Shown: positions 35,606-44,664 of the stretch, piece after piece
Layout: each line of letters begins with the position of its first letter
How positions within the stretch are numbered: position 1 is the first letter of the stretch
From: Corynebacterium tapiri
GTDB lineage: Bacteria > Actinomycetota > Actinomycetes > Mycobacteriales > Mycobacteriaceae
Length of the DNA: 64,000 nt
Direction: 5' to 3'
NCBI RefSeq assembly: GCF_006334925.1
Contig: NZ_VDHJ01000005.1
Span: 178,990-242,989, forward strand
Program-made: the position numbers and the translations under genes
Notes under the pieces: generated by a model
The model's input: the letters and a program-made list of their open reading frames with translations, nothing else
The model's database searches: none
Told to the model about the DNA's origin: nothing

Positions 35606-36442
35606 TTAGCGCTTCTTGTTCGGGCGACGACGGCGCACGATCATGTTGTTGGAGTAGCGGTTCGGGTTGCGGGTGCGGCCTTCCTTCTGGCCCCACGGCG
35701 ACACCGGGTGGCGGCCACCCGACGTCTTGCCCTCGCCACCACCGTGCGGGTGGTCGACCGGGTTCATGACAACGCCTCGGACGGTCGGACGCCATCCCTT
35801 CCAGCGCATACGACCAGCCTTGCCCCAGCGGATGTTGATCTGGTCGGCGTTTCCGACCTCACCCACGGTGGCGCGGCAACGGATGTCAACGCGACGGATC
35901 TCGGAGGACGGCATACGCAGCACTGCGTAGTTGTGCTCCTTACCCAGCAGCTGCACGGAGGCACCTGCGGAGCGGGCCAGCTTAGCGCCAGCGCCCGGCT
36001 TCAGCTCCACGTTGTGGATGGTGGTACCGGTCGGGATGTTCTTCAGCGGGAGGTTGTTGCCCACCTTGATGTCGGCGTTAGCACCGGACTCGAGGAGCAT
36101 TCCCTGCTTCAGGCCCTTCGGCGCCACGATGTAGCGCTTCTCACCATCGCGGTAGTGCAGCAGCGCAATGTTGGCGGTGCGGTTCGGGTCGTACTCGATG
36201 TGAGCGACCTTGGCCAGGATGCCGTCCTTGTCGTTGCGCTTGAAGTCGATCACACGGTAACGACGCTTGTGGCCGCCGCCGCGGTGACGAGTGGTGATGT
36301 GGCCCTTGGAGTTGCGGCCACCGGTCTTGGGCAGCGGGCGCAGCAGGCTCTTTTCCGGAGTGGAGCGAGTGATCTCCTCGAACTCGGAAACGGAGCTGGC
36401 GCGGCGACCCGGAGTTGTCGGCTTGTACTTACGAATAGCCAT
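35606..36442 (-). CDS. rplB: 50S ribosomal protein L2
   Basis: L2 is needed for subunit association and peptidyl transferase function. The 278-residue product has [13 protein letters not shown] near residue 226 with the functionally important His, and a basic C-terminus ending R-R-R-P-N-K-K-R. Gap to rplW is 34 bases. Confidence 0.98.
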   Translation of the reverse strand: MAIRKYKPTTPGRRASSVSEFEEITRSTPEKSLLRPLPKTGGRNSKGHITTRHRGGGHKRRYRVIDFKRNDKDGILAKVAHIEYDPNRTANIALLHYRDGEKRYIVAPKGLKQGMLLESGANADIKVGNNLPLKNIPTGTTIHNVELKPGAGAKLARSAGASVQLLGKEHNYAVLRMPSSEIRRVDIRCRATVGEVGNADQINIRWGKAGRMRWKGWRPTVRGVVMNPVDHPHGGGEGKTSGGRHPVSPWGQKEGRTRNPNRYSNNMIVRRRRPNKKR

Positions 36443-36476
36443 AATTGTTCCTTACCTTTCGACGTTTTCGGCGCCG

Positions 36477-36782
36477 TTAGACGGTCGCGCCGCCGAAGAT
36501 GTCGATGGAGTCGCTGCCGTCACGGAGCGTCACGTAGGCGCGCTTGGTGTCCTTGCGCTTGCCGTAACCGGTGCGGGTGCGCTTGCGCTTGCCCTCGCGG
36601 TTAGCGGTGTTCACAGAGGCAACCTTGACGCCGAAGATCTGCTCGATGGCAATCTTGATCTGGGTCTTGTTGGAGTCCGGGGCGACGTAGAACGTGTACA
36701 CGTTCTGCTCCATCAGCCCGTAGGACTTCTCAGAGACGACCGGCGCGAGGATGATGTCGCGCGGGTTAGCGGTCTGTGCCAT
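36477..36782 (-). CDS. rplW: 50S ribosomal protein L23
   Basis: L23 is the docking site for trigger factor and SRP at the tunnel exit. The 101-residue product has V-S-E-K-S-Y near residue 16, [17 protein letters not shown] near 38 and the basic loop with R-E-G-K-R-K-R-T-R. One-base overlap with rplD. Confidence 0.97.
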   Translation of the reverse strand: MAQTANPRDIILAPVVSEKSYGLMEQNVYTFYVAPDSNKTQIKIAIEQIFGVKVASVNTANREGKRKRTRTGYGKRKDTKRAYVTLRDGSDSIDIFGGATV

Positions 36783-37432
36783 TAGTTCTCCTCCTTGTCC
36801 GCACCCTGGGTGCGGTTAACGAAGGCGTGCAGAGCGGCAACCGAGAACACAACATCGTCTGCGTTGAGAACGTCGTAGGTGTTCAGCTGACCCGGCTCAA
36901 GGATGTGAACGTTCGGCAGGTTGTTAGCACTGCGGCGGCCGTTCAGGTCCTCGCGGTCGATGACCAGCAGGACAGACTTACGGTCGGTCAGACGCTCGAT
37001 GAAGGTGCGAGCGGACTTGGTGGACGGGTTCTGACCCGGCACCAGTTCCTCGATGACGTGGATGCGCTCGTTGCGGGCACGGTTGGTCAGTGCGCCGAAC
37101 AGAGCAGCCTTGATCATCTTCTTGGGGGTGCGCTGAGAGTAGTCACGCGGCTTCGGGCCGTGGACAATGCCACCACCGGTGAAGTGAGGCGCACGGATCG
37201 AACCCTGGCGGGCGCGGCCGGTGCCCTTCTGGCGGAACGGCTTGCGTCCACCGCCGGATACCTCGCCACGAGTCTTCGTGGAGTGGGTGCCCTGACGGCC
37301 AGCGGCGAGCTGTGCGTTGACAACCTGGTGCATCAGAGCAACGGAGGCCTCGCGGTCGAAAATCTCGGCCGGCAGTTCAACGGATCCGTTGGTCTTGCCC
37401 TCAGCGGTGTGTACGTCGAGCTTCAGAGTCAT
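36782..37432 (-). CDS. rplD: 50S ribosomal protein L4
   Basis: L4 extends a loop into the exit tunnel and in E. coli represses the S10 operon. The 216-residue product has the tunnel loop [15 protein letters not shown] (about residues 67-81) with no change at positions linked to macrolide resistance that I can recognise. It overlaps rplC by 4 bases. The rpsJ leader hairpins (38557-38617) are candidate targets of L4 if autoregulation exists here. Confidence 0.97.
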   Translation of the reverse strand: MTLKLDVHTAEGKTNGSVELPAEIFDREASVALMHQVVNAQLAAGRQGTHSTKTRGEVSGGGRKPFRQKGTGRARQGSIRAPHFTGGGIVHGPKPRDYSQRTPKKMIKAALFGALTNRARNERIHVIEELVPGQNPSTKSARTFIERLTDRKSVLLVIDREDLNGRRSANNLPNVHILEPGQLNTYDVLNADDVVFSVAALHAFVNRTQGADKEEN

Positions 37433-38085
37433 GCGTGTGCACCGCCCTTCACTGCGGTCTTGACGGTGACGACTCCACCCTTAGCGCCAGGGATAGCACC
37501 CTTGATGAGGATGATGTTGGAGTCGGCGTCGATCTTCTGGATCTTCAGGTTCTGGGTGGTAACGCGGTTACCGCCCATGCGGCCAGCCATGCGCTTGCCC
37601 TTGAAGATGCGGCCCGGGGTAGCGGCGGCACCGATGCCACCGACGCGGCGATGAGCAGCCTGGTTACCGTGAGCTGCACCCTGGCCGGCAAAGCCGTGGC
37701 GCTTCATGCCACCGGCGAAGCCGTGGCCCTTAGTCTCGCCGCTAACGTCGACGAAGGTCTCGCCCTCGAAGATTGCGGCAGTGATTTCCTGACCGAGCTC
37801 GTAGGACGAAACATCGTCCATACGGATCTCAGCCACGTGGCGGCGCGGGGTCACGCCGGCCTTCTTGAAGTGACCCGCCTGCGGCTTGTTTGCCTTGCGG
37901 GGGTCGATCTCGCCGTAGGCGATCTGGATGGCGTTGTAGCCGTCGGTTTCGGTGGTGCGAATCTGGGTGACCACGCACGGCCCAGCCTCGACGACGGTGA
38001 CCGGGACAACCCGGTTGTTCTCGTCGAAGACCTGGGTCATGCCGAGCTTGGTGCCCAGAATGCCCTTGATCTCATTTTCACTCAT
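37429..38085 (-). CDS. rplC: 50S ribosomal protein L3
   Basis: L3 reaches the peptidyl transferase centre. The 218-residue product begins with [12 protein letters not shown] near residue 9 and has the signature [18 protein letters not shown] region (about 123-141), including the Q modified in some bacteria. It lies 49 bases after rpsJ. Confidence 0.98.
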   Translation of the reverse strand: MSENEIKGILGTKLGMTQVFDENNRVVPVTVVEAGPCVVTQIRTTETDGYNAIQIAYGEIDPRKANKPQAGHFKKAGVTPRRHVAEIRMDDVSSYELGQEITAAIFEGETFVDVSGETKGHGFAGGMKRHGFAGQGAAHGNQAAHRRVGGIGAAATPGRIFKGKRMAGRMGGNRVTTQNLKIQKIDADSNIILIKGAIPGAKGGVVTVKTAVKGGAHA

Positions 38086-38134
38086 GTGTTAGTTCTCCGC
38101 TGCCAAAGTCTTTCGGTCTATCGATCACTCGTGA

Positions 38135-38440
38135 TTACTGAATGTTCACGTCGACGCTGGCCGGAAGGTCGATGCGCATCAGCGCGTCGACGGTCTTCGG
38201 CGTCGGGTCGAGGATGTCGATGAGGCGCTTGTGCGTGCGCATCTCGAAGTGCTCGCGAGAGTCCTTGTACTTATGGGGAGAACGAATAACGGCGTACACG
38301 TTCTTTTCAGTGGGCAACGGCACCGGGCCAACAACTCGAGCACCCGTGCGGGTGACCGTCTCGACGATCTTCTTCGCGGATGCGTCGATAGCCTCGTGGT
38401 CGTAAGCCTTGAGCCGAATGCGGATCTTCTGTCCCGCCAC
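38135..38440 (-). CDS. rpsJ: 30S ribosomal protein S10
   Basis: S10 is a small-subunit protein that also pairs with NusB in antitermination. The GTG at 38440 gives the canonical 101 residues (M)[14 protein letters not shown]. An AGAGG site lies upstream; the frame is open to 38542, but the extra 34 codons have no S10 counterpart. It is the first gene of the S10 operon, preceded by a long structured leader. Confidence 0.96.
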   Translation of the reverse strand: MAGQKIRIRLKAYDHEAIDASAKKIVETVTRTGARVVGPVPLPTEKNVYAVIRSPHKYKDSREHFEMRTHKRLIDILDPTPKTVDALMRIDLPASVDVNIQ

Positions 38441-39138
38441 GCTTATCCTCTTCCTCGCTAGCCCACTTGCCCTAGCGCTATCAGCGCCGAGCAGCGGTGG
38501 GGTTCGCTTCTCGATTTCCCTATAACGTTGTCCGGATCCCACTTACGGGGCCTGGCACAACGCCAGTGTCGTTGTCTTTATTGCCATGACGCTTAACCAG
38601 GTTCCGGGGCGTTAAGCACAAATAAACGCACTCGCAGATGCACCCGGCGCAGCCTCATCGGCCAGAGGCCGCGGGGACTGCATCGTCATGACGTAAAGGG
38701 ACCAAAAGTTCGCGATAAGCGTGGCCCTTACGTACTGCCGCTGTTTATTTGCCATGCCCCTTCTCCGGTCTCCACTCTCGGGATGCCGCGCCTACTTCGG
38801 CCGACCTTCCCCGATAATGGAGCCTTCTGCACAAGGGTGGTCATCCTCAGGATGAGGACGGGCCCTTGCACTCAAAGGTGTCATGTTCACCTCGCCATGT
38901 TCCGTCTTTACGTGTGTATCGACGGACTATGTCAAGGCAACCTGGGTATTTAAACATGAGCTCGACGAGTTTGGCAAATTATTTTTTCTCCCGCTCGCAT
39001 CAACGACGCATCGAGTTCGACGGCACGTATTTGCCCAGGGGGTACGGGGGTCTTGTGACCGAAACTTAACCCGACACATGCAGAAATTGTTGTTAGGCTA
39101 AAAACGGTCCACCTAGAACTACCGAAAGGACGCCTACC
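38441..39138. other. Divergent intergenic region between rpsJ and the Asp23 operon
   Basis: About 700 bases hold the leaders and promoters of both operons and no credible gene. Minus strand: hairpins ACAACG/CGTTGT (38557-38575) and GCTTAAC/GTTAAGC (38591-38617) lie in the rpsJ leader. A TTGACA (38930-38935) with TAAAGA (38905-38910) at 19-base spacing is one possible distant promoter. The motif TTTATT(T)GCCATG occurs at about 38577 and 38746. A strong hairpin is at 38832-38868. The last 170 bases before 39139 are AT-richer; TAGGCT (39097-39102) may be the Asp23 operon -10. Small open frames at 38866-39101 were rejected. Confidence 0.55.
38832..38868. other. Strong hairpin upstream of the S10 and Asp23 operons
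   Basis: CAAGGG (38832-38837) pairs with CCCTTG (38863-38868), and the interior TCATCCT-C-AGGATGA (38841-38855) is a perfect 7-bp inverted repeat. No U-tract follows on either strand. It could be an operator, part of a leader RNA or a small RNA. Confidence 0.5.
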
Positions 39139-39648
39139 ATGGCTGATAACACCAACAAGGTTAAGGACACCGCAACCGCTGCCACCGCCGCTGACGCAAA
39201 CGTCAACGGCACCAACGCAAACGTTACCGACACCGGTCGCACCGTGATCGAGAACACCGTCGTGTCCAAGATCGCCGGCATCGCCGCTCGCGAGGTTTCC
39301 GGCGTCCACGCCCTCGGCGGTGGCGCAGCTCGCATGATGGGTTCTATCCGCGACACCTTCGGCGGTTCCGAGAACGTCCAGCAGGGCATCTCCGTTGAGG
39401 TTGGCGAGACCCAGGCTGCCGTTGACCTTTCCGTGGTGGCCGAGTACGGCGTTGCTATTCACGAGCTCGCTGAGGCTATCCGTCGCAACATCGCTCGCTC
39501 CATCGAGCGCATGACTGGCCTGGAGGTCACCGAGGTCAACGTGAACGTCACCGACGTTCACCTGCCGCAGGATGACAAGAACGAGGACAACTCTCGCGAC
39601 CTCGAGGCTGCACAGCAGGCCGAGATCGCTCAGCCGCGCGTTCAGTAA
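39139..39648 (+). CDS. Asp23/Gls24 family envelope stress protein
   Basis: This 169-residue cytosolic protein has an Ala/Thr/Asn-rich N-terminus (1-33). An Asp23 domain (about 34-138) follows, with V-I-E-N-T-V-V-S-K-I-A-G-I-A-A-R-E-V-S-G-V near 36, V-A-E-Y-G-V-A-I near 110 and a beta strand V-T-E-V-N-V-N-V-T-D-V. A polar tail closes it. In staphylococci Asp23 sheets are tethered to the membrane by AmaP. A GAAAGGA ribosome-binding site precedes the ATG. It heads a six-gene operon, and codon use suggests high expression. Confidence 0.9.
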   Translation: MADNTNKVKDTATAATAADANVNGTNANVTDTGRTVIENTVVSKIAGIAAREVSGVHALGGGAARMMGSIRDTFGGSENVQQGISVEVGETQAAVDLSVVAEYGVAIHELAEAIRRNIARSIERMTGLEVTEVNVNVTDVHLPQDDKNEDNSRDLEAAQQAEIAQPRVQ

Positions 39649-39706
39649 TACGCAGCCCTTTCCGACCACTTCCCTATTCGATCATTTCTGAACCCGAGGT
39701 ATCTGT

Positions 39707-40027
39707 ATGAGTTCTTTCGAGCCCATTACTGCCGATCTGGCCCGCTCTATCGCCGACGCCGTTTCGGGGGTGAATGGGGTCGCCGAACTACACGGAGGGC
39801 CGCACGGGGAAGTGGCAACGCTGTTTCCCGGACAGCGTGTGAGGGGCGTTCGGGTTGTCGACGAACGCCTGCAAGTCCACGTCGTCGCCGACCTTTCAGC
39901 TGTACCGGAAGGCCACACTCTGCACGAGGTATCGGAAAGTGTCCGCCGAGCTGCAGGATCGCTGACGCATTTGCCGGTTGACATCTTCGTCGCCGACGCC
40001 ATCGCTTCCTCACCACAAACCGCCTGA
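39707..40027 (+). CDS. Small Asp23-like protein
   Basis: This 106-residue protein resembles a shortened Asp23 domain: an N-terminal helix ending V-S-G-V-N-G-V-A-E-L, a beta region R-V-V-D-E-R-L-Q-V-H-V-V-A-D, and a helix with S-E-S-V-R-R-A-A-G. It lies 58 bases after the first gene and 14 bases before a small membrane protein gene. Membership of the Asp23 family is inferred from pattern and context. Confidence 0.65.
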   Translation: MSSFEPITADLARSIADAVSGVNGVAELHGGPHGEVATLFPGQRVRGVRVVDERLQVHVVADLSAVPEGHTLHEVSESVRRAAGSLTHLPVDIFVADAIASSPQTA

Positions 40028-40041
40028 TTTAAGGAATTTTT

Positions 40042-40239
40042 ATGAACAACCTGACGCTTCTTGGCGTAGTCATCGGACTCCTCGTCGCCCTGGCCGTCAT
40101 TATTGACGGATTTAGCGGATTCTTGTGGGCACTGTTCTTCGGCATCACCGGCGGTCTGTGTGCCGCTCACTTCGAAGGTCGCATTGACTTGAAGAACTTG
40201 GTGTCCAACGTAACGAGCTCCCGTGGAGGTCGCGGGTGA
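40042..40239 (+). CDS. Small membrane protein (DUF2273-like)
   Basis: This 65-residue protein has two hydrophobic segments (about 4-21 and 25-42) and a basic C-terminus. Small two-helix proteins of the DUF2273 type commonly sit in Asp23/AmaP operons, so it may help anchor the Asp23 layer. The end overlaps the next gene by 4 bases (GTGA). Confidence 0.65.
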   Translation: MNNLTLLGVVIGLLVALAVIIDGFSGFLWALFFGITGGLCAAHFEGRIDLKNLVSNVTSSRGGRG

Positions 40240-41162
40240 CCGGAACGACTGTGATCGCCGATCGCATCGTTTCTCGAGTAGTTAATGACGCAGCGTCCGC
40301 CGTGCCGGGCGTGCAAACACTAACCAGCTCGTGGGCGGAGATCGGCACGAAAAGCTATCCGCGCTGCGACGTTCGTCAGGACTCAGTTGCCAACGAGGTG
40401 CACGTTGATTCGTTTATCGCCGTTTCCTGGCCTTCCCCGGTAACGGCTGTCGCGGAACGCGTTCAGGCCAACATTGTTTCGTGGGTGAAGTCCATGACTG
40501 GCATGGACGCCACCCGCGTGAATGTGGTGGTCGAGCAGACCATTGCGGGACACGCTCGCGTGAGCTCAGCTGAGCTGAGCGCTATGGACACCGAGCCTCA
40601 ACTGACTCCCGTCGAGACTGCACCTTCGCGGGAAATCACCTCCCCAGTGACCTCGTCTACTTTGAACGTCGTTTCGCCTCAAACGAAGGCTAGCGAGCGC
40701 GTCGTCATGCCCGAGTATCCTTCTGAGGTCACGGTGAAGTCCCCGCAGGTCGCGGAGTCACCTGAGCCGTGGTCGCCGTCCGTTCCGGATGAGAAGCCGG
40801 TTTCCACGCCGGAGTTACCGCGCGAGCGTGCCGTGTGGTCGCCAGAGGTCCCACCGGCTCTCTCCCTCGCCCGAGTGAGCGTTCCTCGACCGCAGCAGCT
40901 CAAGCGCGTATACGCTCCCCGTGATATTGCTGCTCGGTTCGTGCGTGCGCCGCGACCGATTCAGCCTTATCGTCCAAGCGTGCCCGCCGAGGCGCCCCTG
41001 CTTAACGTGGCTATCCGCCCGTACCGGGGCCACATCGATCCGGCCTCCGTACAGGTTCCCCGAGCCCAGCGCCTTGTGCCGGTTACGGTTCCTCCGGAAA
41101 AGCCACTGGCCCACATTGTGATTCGCCGATTCGACCCCACGAGGGAGGAGAGTAATGACTAA
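40236..41162 (+). CDS. Asp23-like domain with long Pro-rich repeat tail
   Basis: This 308-residue protein has a GTG start overlapping the previous stop. Residues 1-110 look like an Asp23 domain (I-V-S-R-V-V-N-D-A-A-S-A-V-P-G-V near 12). Residues about 120-308 are rich in Pro, Val, Ser and Arg with no membrane segment. At 214-300 I see three degenerate units of about 28-30 residues built on V-x-V-P-R-x-Q-x-L and V-P-x-E-x-P-L-x-x-x-x-I-R. The tail matches no family I know. It overlaps the next gene by 8 bases. A spacer or interaction role at the envelope is a guess. Confidence 0.7.
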   Translation: MTGTTVIADRIVSRVVNDAASAVPGVQTLTSSWAEIGTKSYPRCDVRQDSVANEVHVDSFIAVSWPSPVTAVAERVQANIVSWVKSMTGMDATRVNVVVEQTIAGHARVSSAELSAMDTEPQLTPVETAPSREITSPVTSSTLNVVSPQTKASERVVMPEYPSEVTVKSPQVAESPEPWSPSVPDEKPVSTPELPRERAVWSPEVPPALSLARVSVPRPQQLKRVYAPRDIAARFVRAPRPIQPYRPSVPAEAPLLNVAIRPYRGHIDPASVQVPRAQRLVPVTVPPEKPLAHIVIRRFDPTREESND

Positions 41163-41754
41163 GCAAAAGGGCTCTTCTTCTCGCGGCTTTGGGCTGAAGC
41201 CTGCTAGTTCGCCCCAGGTGCGCTGGTGGACGATTCTTCTTAGCCTTCTGCTGATCGCCGCCGGGTTGGTCGCTGCTCGCGAACTGCTCGTGATGTACCG
41301 GCCTCCGCAGGGGTGGACCTCCTGGTTAGAACCCATCCCCCAGGCACTGCAGTCGATGACCAAGGAACTGATCGCTATTAGCGGTGCGATCGCTTTGCTC
41401 ATCGGCCTCATCTTGCTGGTTGCGGCATTAGCTCCGCGAAAGAAGCGCTACCGCGAGGTCTCACAGGCGACTCCGTCGGTGTGGATGCGTCCGGTGGACA
41501 TCGCTCGCTTTACGACGGCCCGTGCAAAGCAAGTTCCCGGAGTTATCAACGCAACGTCTTTGGCTAAGAAGAACCGGGTCACTGTCGAAGCAACTGCCCT
41601 CAACCCGGATAGCGCAACCCAACAGCGTATCGAGGAACGTCTGAAGTCCGAGCTGGCCTCGGCATTCGGTTCTGACGTGAACGTGCGCGTAAAGCTGTCG
41701 CAGGCTCAGTCTCAGACCGCGTCAAGCGACAACAACAAGGAGGTTTCGGCATGA
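41155..41754 (+). CDS. Two-helix membrane protein of the Asp23 operon (DUF6286-like)
   Basis: This 199-residue protein has two membrane segments (about 24-42 and 73-94) and a cytosolic C-terminal domain (about 110-185). The domain contains W-M-R-P-V-D-I-A-R-F and alternating strands V-N-A-T-S-L and V-T-V-E-A-T-A. The layout (two helices, then an Asp23-like beta-alpha domain) matches AmaP-type anchors. It overlaps its neighbours by 8 and 4 bases. Confidence 0.7.
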   Translation: MTKQKGSSSRGFGLKPASSPQVRWWTILLSLLLIAAGLVAARELLVMYRPPQGWTSWLEPIPQALQSMTKELIAISGAIALLIGLILLVAALAPRKKRYREVSQATPSVWMRPVDIARFTTARAKQVPGVINATSLAKKNRVTVEATALNPDSATQQRIEERLKSELASAFGSDVNVRVKLSQAQSQTASSDNNKEVSA

Positions 41755-42305
41755 GCCGAGGACTAGCCGGCTTCGACCGCTTTCTTATTTTCCTGCTCTC
41801 CTTGCTGCTCATCCTGGGCGGTCTTTGGGCTGTGCTGTGGTATTTCGACGTATCCATCGCTCACCGATACGCGGAGTACCTCGACCTTGGGATTGTTTCC
41901 CGGGCATTCAGCGCCTCCTGGTGGCCAGCTGCCCTCGGCATTTTCACCGCTTTGTCGGTCATCCTTGGGCTGATCCTGCTGATCGCCAACTTGCGGCGTA
42001 ACAGCTTTAACCGGCTGACCTCTCCGCACAGCAATTCCACCGGTGATCTCAGCTTGGCGACCACCCGGCTTGCGGACGCCGTCGGAGACGACCTGGAGAA
42101 GACTCCCCAGGTTGAAGACGTCAAGAACACCACCAAGGAAGATCGCGGACGGCAGACTTTAACGTGGAGGATCACAGCCGATCCCCGTGTGTCTATGCCT
42201 ACCTTGATTTCCGCGGTGAATCAGGCAGATCAGGATGTTCGTGAGGCAGTGGGTGACCTGGACGTCGATACCCGCTACCTCGTACAGCTCAACCCTGTGA
42301 GCTAG
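41751..42305 (+). CDS. AmaP-like alkaline-shock membrane anchor
   Basis: This 184-residue protein has membrane segments at about 9-30 and 56-80 and a cytosolic domain (about 95-184). That domain contains L-A-D-A-V-G-D-D-L-E and T-L-T-W-R-I-T-A-D-P-R-V. It is the last gene of the Asp23 operon and probably tethers Asp23-type proteins to the membrane. Its last 17 bases overlap the end of the convergent gene. Confidence 0.75.
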   Translation: MSRGLAGFDRFLIFLLSLLLILGGLWAVLWYFDVSIAHRYAEYLDLGIVSRAFSASWWPAALGIFTALSVILGLILLIANLRRNSFNRLTSPHSNSTGDLSLATTRLADAVGDDLEKTPQVEDVKNTTKEDRGRQTLTWRITADPRVSMPTLISAVNQADQDVREAVGDLDVDTRYLVQLNPVS

Positions 42306-43005
42306 CGTCTAGCACCACAATTTCCTTCACAAGCCCCAGCGCGATGGCATTCGTGCCGGGGTTTTCGTGTATCTGAAGCACACCTCCCACCTCGCATCGG
42401 GCAATTCGGGAGTAGCGGTGGCGTAAAACCTGCGTAGTCCTGCGACCGGCCCGGTAAACGGTCACGGCATGGTCAATCAAGCACAGGTCGACACCTCCCC
42501 GCTCGTCGTCTAGAAACACGGCACACAGCAGGTCCCCCATCTGCTTCCGTTCCACATCATTGAGCGTGAACTCAGGCGGGGTGAACACTCTTATCGACTG
42601 CGCAACGCCGATACGGCGATCAATCCCGTTAGAGTCACTCACCACAAGGGGCATGGCAACTTCACACCTCTTGATCTTCGCGCTAAACGACGAAGGAAGT
42701 ATCTCCTGGTTGCGGTAGCGCACCGTTACCCGGCTTGCTCCTTGCGCCAGATAGACCCTGGCAGCTGGCGATTCGGTGTCCACGACAGCGCAGCGATGCG
42801 CCAAGTCGGCTGCAGAGATGCGTGGAGGGCAAGCCGCCGAGAATTCCCTCAGCAGCTTCAGGACTGACTCATCACTGGTTCCACGTAGTGCTGCCTCTTG
42901 TTCGACAAGAGCCATTAGTTCCAGGAGGCTGCGATCAGGTTGCCCCTCCCATGCTTGCTGTAAGGCGTCAAGCACACGGGGAATTCGGGTGGGATCCTTT
43001 TGCAC
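42289..43005 (-). CDS. Conserved hypothetical protein between the Asp23 operon and tuf
   Basis: This is an unknown 238-residue protein with no signal peptide or membrane segment. Residues 1-55 (K-D-P-T-R-I-P-R-V-L-D-A-L-Q-Q-A-W then a helix-rich stretch) look like a separate small helical module. The remainder is mixed alpha/beta with several V-T-V and R-Y strands. The GTG start has only a weak ribosome-binding site. It follows the tuf terminator and converges on the Asp23 operon with a 17-base overlap. I do not recognise a function. Confidence 0.6.
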   Translation of the reverse strand: MQKDPTRIPRVLDALQQAWEGQPDRSLLELMALVEQEAALRGTSDESVLKLLREFSAACPPRISAADLAHRCAVVDTESPAARVYLAQGASRVTVRYRNQEILPSSFSAKIKRCEVAMPLVVSDSNGIDRRIGVAQSIRVFTPPEFTLNDVERKQMGDLLCAVFLDDERGGVDLCLIDHAVTVYRAGRRTTQVLRHRYSRIARCEVGGVLQIHENPGTNAIALGLVKEIVVLDASSQG

Positions 43006-43040
43006 TCTTGTGATTCTGTCAAGCGCTCTGGGTAAAAGAA

Positions 43041-43074
43041 AACCGCCCCTCGAGCAATAGCTCGGGAACGGCTT
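43041..43074 (-). terminator. Terminator downstream of tuf
   Basis: On the minus strand the stem GCCGTTCCCGAGC-TATT-GCTCGAGGGGCGG is followed by TTTTCTTTT. It lies 49 bases after the tuf stop and closes the str operon. Confidence 0.85.
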
Positions 43075-43122
43075 CTCTTAAGTGCTGTCAGCGTCTAGCG
43101 CTGAAGCGTTCCAAGTCTGGAA

Positions 43123-44313
43123 CTAGTCCAGGATCTTGGTGACGCGGCCAGCACCAACGGTACGGGAGCCCTCGCGGATAGCGAAGCGCAGGCCCTCGTC
43201 CATAGCGACCGGCTGGATCAGCTCGACGGACATCTCAACGTTGTCGCCAGGCATGACCATCTCGGTGCCCTCCGGCAGGTTCACAACACCGGTAACGTCG
43301 GTGGTGCGGAAGTAGAACTGCGGACGGTAGTTGTCGAAGAACGGGGTGTGGCGGCCGCCCTCGTCCTTGGACAGGACGTAGACGGAGCCCTCGAACTTCT
43401 TGTGCGGGGTGTAAGCGCCCGGCTTGATCACGACCTGGCCGCGCTCAACATCCTCGCGCTTGGTGCCGCGGAGCAGCAGACCACAGTTGTCGCCAGCCTC
43501 GGTGTAGTCGAGGAGCTTACGGAACATCTCGATACCGGTAACGGTGGTGGACATAGCCTTGTCCTTGATACCGATGATCTCGACGTCCTCGTTAACGTTG
43601 AGCTGACCGCGCTCCACACGACCGGTAACCACGGTGCCGCGGCCGGTAATGGTGAAGATGTCCTCGATGGGCATCAGGAACGGCTGGTCGGTTGCACGCT
43701 GCGGGTCCGGGATGGACTCGTCGCAAGCGTTCATCAGCTCGACGATGGAGTCAACCCACTTCTGGTCGCCCTCGAGAGCCTTCAGAGCGGAGATGTGGAC
43801 GATCGGAGCTTCCTCGTCGAAGTCCTGCTCGGCCAGCAGCTCGCGGATCTCCATCTCGACGAGCTCGATGATCTCCTCATCGTCAACCATGTCGCACTTG
43901 TTCAGTGCAACGAGGATGTAGGGAACGCCGACCTGGCGAGCCAGCAGAACGTGCTCACGGGTCTGCGGCATCGGGCCGTCGGTAGCGGCGACCACGAGGA
44001 TAGCGCCGTCCATCTGGGCAGCACCGGTGATCATGTTCTTGATGTAGTCGGCGTGGCCCGGAGCGTCGACGTGTGCGTAGTGGCGCTTCGGGGTGGAGTA
44101 CTCAACGTGGGAGATGTTGATCGTGATGCCACGCTCCTTCTCCTCCGGCGCCTTATCGATGGCGTCGAAAGCGAAGGCGGTGTTCTCCTCCGGGTACTGG
44201 TCAGCCAGAACCTTGGTGATGGCAGCCGTGGTGGTGGTCTTACCGTGGTCGACGTGACCAATGGTACCAATGTTGACGTGCGGCTTTGTACGCTCGAACT
44301 TCGCCTTTGCCAC
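43123..44313 (-). CDS. tuf: Elongation factor Tu
   Basis: EF-Tu delivers aminoacyl-tRNA to the ribosome in a GTP-dependent way. The 396-residue product has G-H-V-D-H-G-K-T-T (residues 19-27), D-A-P-G-H-A-D-Y (about 81-88), N-K-C-D (about 136-139) and the C-terminal barrel domains. The GTG start at 44313 has a strong AGGAGG seven bases upstream. It is the only tuf copy in the window and lies last in the str operon, with its own promoter (44435-44463). Confidence 0.98.
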   Translation of the reverse strand: MAKAKFERTKPHVNIGTIGHVDHGKTTTTAAITKVLADQYPEENTAFAFDAIDKAPEEKERGITINISHVEYSTPKRHYAHVDAPGHADYIKNMITGAAQMDGAILVVAATDGPMPQTREHVLLARQVGVPYILVALNKCDMVDDEEIIELVEMEIRELLAEQDFDEEAPIVHISALKALEGDQKWVDSIVELMNACDESIPDPQRATDQPFLMPIEDIFTITGRGTVVTGRVERGQLNVNEDVEIIGIKDKAMSTTVTGIEMFRKLLDYTEAGDNCGLLLRGTKREDVERGQVVIKPGAYTPHKKFEGSVYVLSKDEGGRHTPFFDNYRPQFYFRTTDVTGVVNLPEGTEMVMPGDNVEMSVELIQPVAMDEGLRFAIREGSRTVGAGRVTKILD

Positions 44314-44434
44314 TGTATGTCCTCCTGGACTTCATGGTGGCTACGACTTTCGCAGCCACGTGGTTGACTTTTCCACTTGCTCATACCTTTTGGGCACCAG
44401 CAAGCGATCTTTTTCAAGATGTGCCAGTTACACG

Positions 44435-44463
44435 ATCCTAGATTTGCACCGACCTATTTTCAA
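44435..44463 (-). promoter_or_regulatory. tuf promoter
   Basis: On the minus strand TTGAAA (44458-44463) and TAGGAT (44435-44440) are separated by exactly 17 bases, a good housekeeping-type promoter. Transcription would begin near 44428. Confidence 0.7.
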
Positions 44464-44641
44464 ACCTTGGCGGGTGTTACCGCGTGGTTTTGATGTCGAC
44501 GAGAATCGCGGACCTTCTCACAGGGTAACGGCCAGCTCAACGACACACGCTATTGGGGTGACGTTCAGCATGGCCCCTACCCTGCCACTGGCGTGAGCCA
44601 GAGCTCACGAGCACTCATTCGGCCCGTGAACTCAATGCCTT

Positions 44642-44658
44642 GGCCTGATGAACAGGCC
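44642..44658 (-). terminator. Weak hairpin after fusA
   Basis: A perfect 6-bp stem GGCCTG/CAGGCC with a 5-base loop lies 6 bases after the fusA stop. No U-tract follows, so it may only protect the 3' end or pause polymerase. Confidence 0.4.
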
Positions 44659-44664
44659 CAGGAC

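Larger units (their letters stand above)
44314..44664. other. Intergenic region between fusA and tuf
   Basis: This 351-base region holds, on the minus strand, the fusA-distal hairpin (44642-44658), a well-formed tuf promoter (44435-44463) and a leader of about 115 bases with a hairpin GTGGCT/AGCCAC (44337-44359). The strong tuf ribosome-binding site follows. No coding sequence was found. Confidence 0.65.

Noticed and set aside
38866..39101. Small open frames (67 and 72 codons) before the Asp23 operon
   Set aside because: No ribosome-binding site, overlapping frames, composition unlike nearby genes.
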